A stretch of 7,165 bases of DNA, taken from assembly GCA_045643185.1 (NCBI GenBank), contig JAZUKH010000177.1, forward strand, positions 1 through 7,165, in the 5' to 3' direction. The position numbers and the translations under genes are program-made. The notes under the pieces are model-generated. The model ran no database searches and was not told the origin of the DNA. It saw only the letters and a list, made by a program, of their open reading frames with translations. Of the stretch, positions 5,753 through 7,165 are shown piece by piece (the first letter of the stretch is position 1; every line of letters starts with the position of its first letter). The DNA comes from RGIG464 sp045643185. GTDB taxonomy: Bacteria > Myxococcota_A > Bradymonadia > UBA4248.

Positions 5753-6373
5753 TTAAAACTGGATAACGCGTTCAGGCGCAGTAAAAGAGGAGAACGTGGC
5801 CGAAGCGTTTTTGAAATAATAGACGACGGTATTGCCATCGCCGGGTTGATACATGGATTTAAGTTCCGGGTAGGCGTCTAACATACTGGTTTGGGCTTCA
5901 ATGCGATCGTCAGCGACGACTTCACCAGCTAATCTCAGCCAACGTTGACCATCGAACGCACAAAGTTCAACTTTACCGTTGGCATCGATCTGGTGAGCGA
6001 CGTTTTTCTTTTTACCCGTTTGAAAATAGAGTTTGCCATCGAACCAGTTAATGGTTCCAAACGGGCGAACACGGGGTTGATCGCCTTCCACGGTCGCAAT
6101 GTAATAGGTTTTGGTCGCTTTCAAAAAAGCGAGGACTTCTTGAACGTCATTGGTTTCAGGAATCACGACTTTTTCCTCTGTTTTGGCTGGTTGATCGGCT
6201 GCGTCTTTCGTGTCATTGGTCGGAGCCGCGGGCACGTCACAAGGCGCACATTCAGGACTAGGGGAGACATCACAGGCAGGCGTGCCAACAGCTGAAGGAC
6301 AGTTTTGTTGACAGGCTGACAACAACAAAACACTGGCCAGACCGAATGTAGGTATTAAATGGGATAATTTCAT
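5753..6373 (-). CDS. Lipoprotein with pyridoxamine 5'-phosphate oxidase-like domain
   Basis: The protein has 206 residues. Residues 1-21 are a lipoprotein signal with a textbook L-S-A-C lipobox (Cys21). Residues 22-72 are a Pro/Ala/Asp linker with four more cysteines (25, 34, 42, 45). Residues 76-206 are a split-barrel FMN-type domain of the PNPOx-like superfamily, near COG5015: ATVEGDQPRVRPFG, then LYFQTGKKKN, LCAFDGQRWLRL and a conserved end ATFSSFT. Relatives I know consist of this domain alone and are cytoplasmic, so the signal and linker look like an added export module. Cofactor and substrate are unknown; a flavin or heme redox role outside the cytoplasm is inference. The ATG at 6373 has AAGGAA seven bases upstream and gives the signal peptide; longer in-frame starts overlap the previous gene. 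It follows the Cys-rich gene by 10 bases, so the two are co-transcribed. Confidence 0.92.
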   Translation of the reverse strand: MKLSHLIPTFGLASVLLLSACQQNCPSAVGTPACDVSPSPECAPCDVPAAPTNDTKDAADQPAKTEEKVVIPETNDVQEVLAFLKATKTYYIATVEGDQPRVRPFGTINWFDGKLYFQTGKKKNVAHQIDANGKVELCAFDGQRWLRLAGEVVADDRIEAQTSMLDAYPELKSMYQPGDGNTVVYYFKNASATFSSFTAPERVIQF

Positions 6374-6383
6374 AATGTGTTCC

Positions 6384-7165
6384 TTATTCTTCACAAGTGC
6401 ATCCAATCTCATCATTGCAGCCAAAGAAGTCGCTGCCTTTTTTATCGTAACAGAAAACACCGCAATCCGTGGCATCGGTCATCGACGTGGAATACTGATA
6501 GTAGTACTGGTAATCGTAAGCCTGATTGCACGTTACGCTGGTATAGGCGGCATGCGACTTGTCTGAACTCCAATAACAGGCTTTTTCACGCTTCTCTGCT
6601 GGATCACAAGGCACCTCGCATTTGACGAAATTCTTTGATGTCATCATACATTTTTTGTCATTCGTGCATGGTTCGACCACGATAATGCCATCATCGCAAT
6701 AACGTAAAGCGTTCGTCGAAGTGCATGATTCCGTAAATTCCCCCGGAACACACGATGATTCTGCACACGCGATATTGTTCTCGTCACACCCAGCAGGACA
6801 GCTTTCGGCAAATTGTGCATCAGGAATCATCAAAAGCTTATCGTTGATTTTTGTACACTTGGTTTTGATTTGAAAATCAGAGCTGCAGACGGAGCTTTCT
6901 GCACCGACTTCAGTACAGACGCCCAGACACATAGCCTGACCATCATTGTTTGCGCAAACATAATTTTGCGGACAGGTCAAACGCGTCCAGGTCGCTTTTC
7001 CATCGACTTCGGCGCAATAGATGAGGTCGTTGCCATCGCACTCGGCTTCCTCTTCCGTTTGGCAAGCATGGCCAATCTTGTCGTCGTCACCGGTCTTGTC
7101 GTCGTCACCGGGTTTGTCGTCGTCACCGGGTTTGTCGTCGTCACCGGGTTTGTCGTCGTCACCGG
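6384..7165 (-). CDS. Cys-rich modular surface protein with Asp/Lys repeat linker, 5' end outside window
   Basis: Only the last 259 residues are present; the frame is open at the right edge and the start lies beyond it. It begins with five six-residue units (GDDDKP three times, then GDDDKT and GDDDKI), a flexible acidic linker. The rest has 26 cysteines in about 230 residues. Two modules share the plan L-x-Y-C, Gly, C, C, C: one at about residues 42-80 (NDLIYC) and one near 148-180 (NALRYC). A degenerate third lies between them. A Tyr-rich patch (YDYQYYYQY) precedes the C-terminal C-x-C-E-E. Such proteins are secreted or cell-surface and disulfide-bonded, with a role in adhesion or binding likely but unproven. 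No anchor is visible at this end; a lipoprotein signal at the missing N-terminus is plausible. It is the upstream gene of the operon with the flavin-type lipoprotein. Confidence 0.85.
   Translation of the reverse strand, partial: GDDDKPGDDDKPGDDDKPGDDDKTGDDDKIGHACQTEEEAECDGNDLIYCAEVDGKATWTRLTCPQNYVCANNDGQAMCLGVCTEVGAESSVCSSDFQIKTKCTKINDKLLMIPDAQFAESCPAGCDENNIACAESSCVPGEFTESCTSTNALRYCDDGIIVVEPCTNDKKCMMTSKNFVKCEVPCDPAEKREKACYWSSDKSHAAYTSVTCNQAYDYQYYYQYSTSMTDATDCGVFCYDKKGSDFFGCNDEIGCTCEE
7074..7163 (-). repeat. 18-bp tandem repeat encoding GDDDK(P/T/I)
   Basis: Five in-frame 18-base units occupy 7163 down to 7074. The three at the window edge are identical (GDDDKP); the two nearest the Cys-rich part differ at the last codon (Thr, Ile). 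The identical outer copies suggest recent expansion by slippage or recombination, and the array may continue past the edge. Confidence 0.95.

Noticed and set aside
6375..6625. Overlapping plus-strand open frames opposite the minus-strand operon
   Set aside because: They lie antisense to two well-supported genes, lack ribosome binding sites and have low-complexity translations.
6977..7162. Thr/Asn-Pro repeat protein (TTTNPV) on the minus strand
   Set aside because: It is a shifted frame of the GDDDKP array; the GDDDK frame continues into the Cys-rich protein without a stop.

Overview
The window looks like chromosomal DNA of a Gram-negative (diderm) bacterium. Three lipoproteins, one Sec-secreted protein and one Cys-rich surface-type protein sit among a few cytoplasmic or membrane genes. 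GC content looks moderate by eye. The Asp/Lys repeat linkers, Cys-rich modules and exported ankyrin protein recall Myxococcota/Deltaproteobacteria-like lineages. The exported flavin-type domain near the end resembles a family I associate mainly with anaerobes. The taxonomic placement is inference; no rRNA or marker phylogeny is available here.

Layout. 1-92: a strong hairpin abutting a ribosome binding site. 93-620 (+): two-helix membrane protein resembling DUF3592. 763-1518 (+): lipoprotein of unknown function, ended by a wobble-rich terminator. 1582-2445 (-): purU, formyltetrahydrofolate deformylase, the only confidently assigned metabolic enzyme. 2446-2808: 363-base divergent intergenic region with a 9-bp direct repeat. 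2809-4701 (+): large ankyrin-repeat lipoprotein with unusually short repeats. 4900-5304 (+): small secreted Cys-rich protein with a very basic tail. 5378-5676 (+): compact unit of sigma70-like promoter, structured leader of about 90 bases, 35-residue membrane protein and strong terminator. 5753-6373 and 6384-7165 (-): a two-gene operon. Its first gene is a Cys-rich protein with a GDDDKP tandem linker, cut by the window edge. Its second gene is a lipoprotein carrying a pyridoxamine-phosphate-oxidase-like domain.

How the genes fit together. There is no single pathway. PurU works in cytoplasmic one-carbon metabolism, hydrolysing 10-formyl-THF to formate and THF. Most other products appear to act in or outside the membrane. 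The clearest functional pairing is the minus-strand operon at 5753-7165, with only 10 bases between its genes. The most unusual elements are the leader/mini-protein unit at 5378-5676 and the export of a flavin-type domain as a lipoprotein. Neither can be assigned a function from sequence alone.
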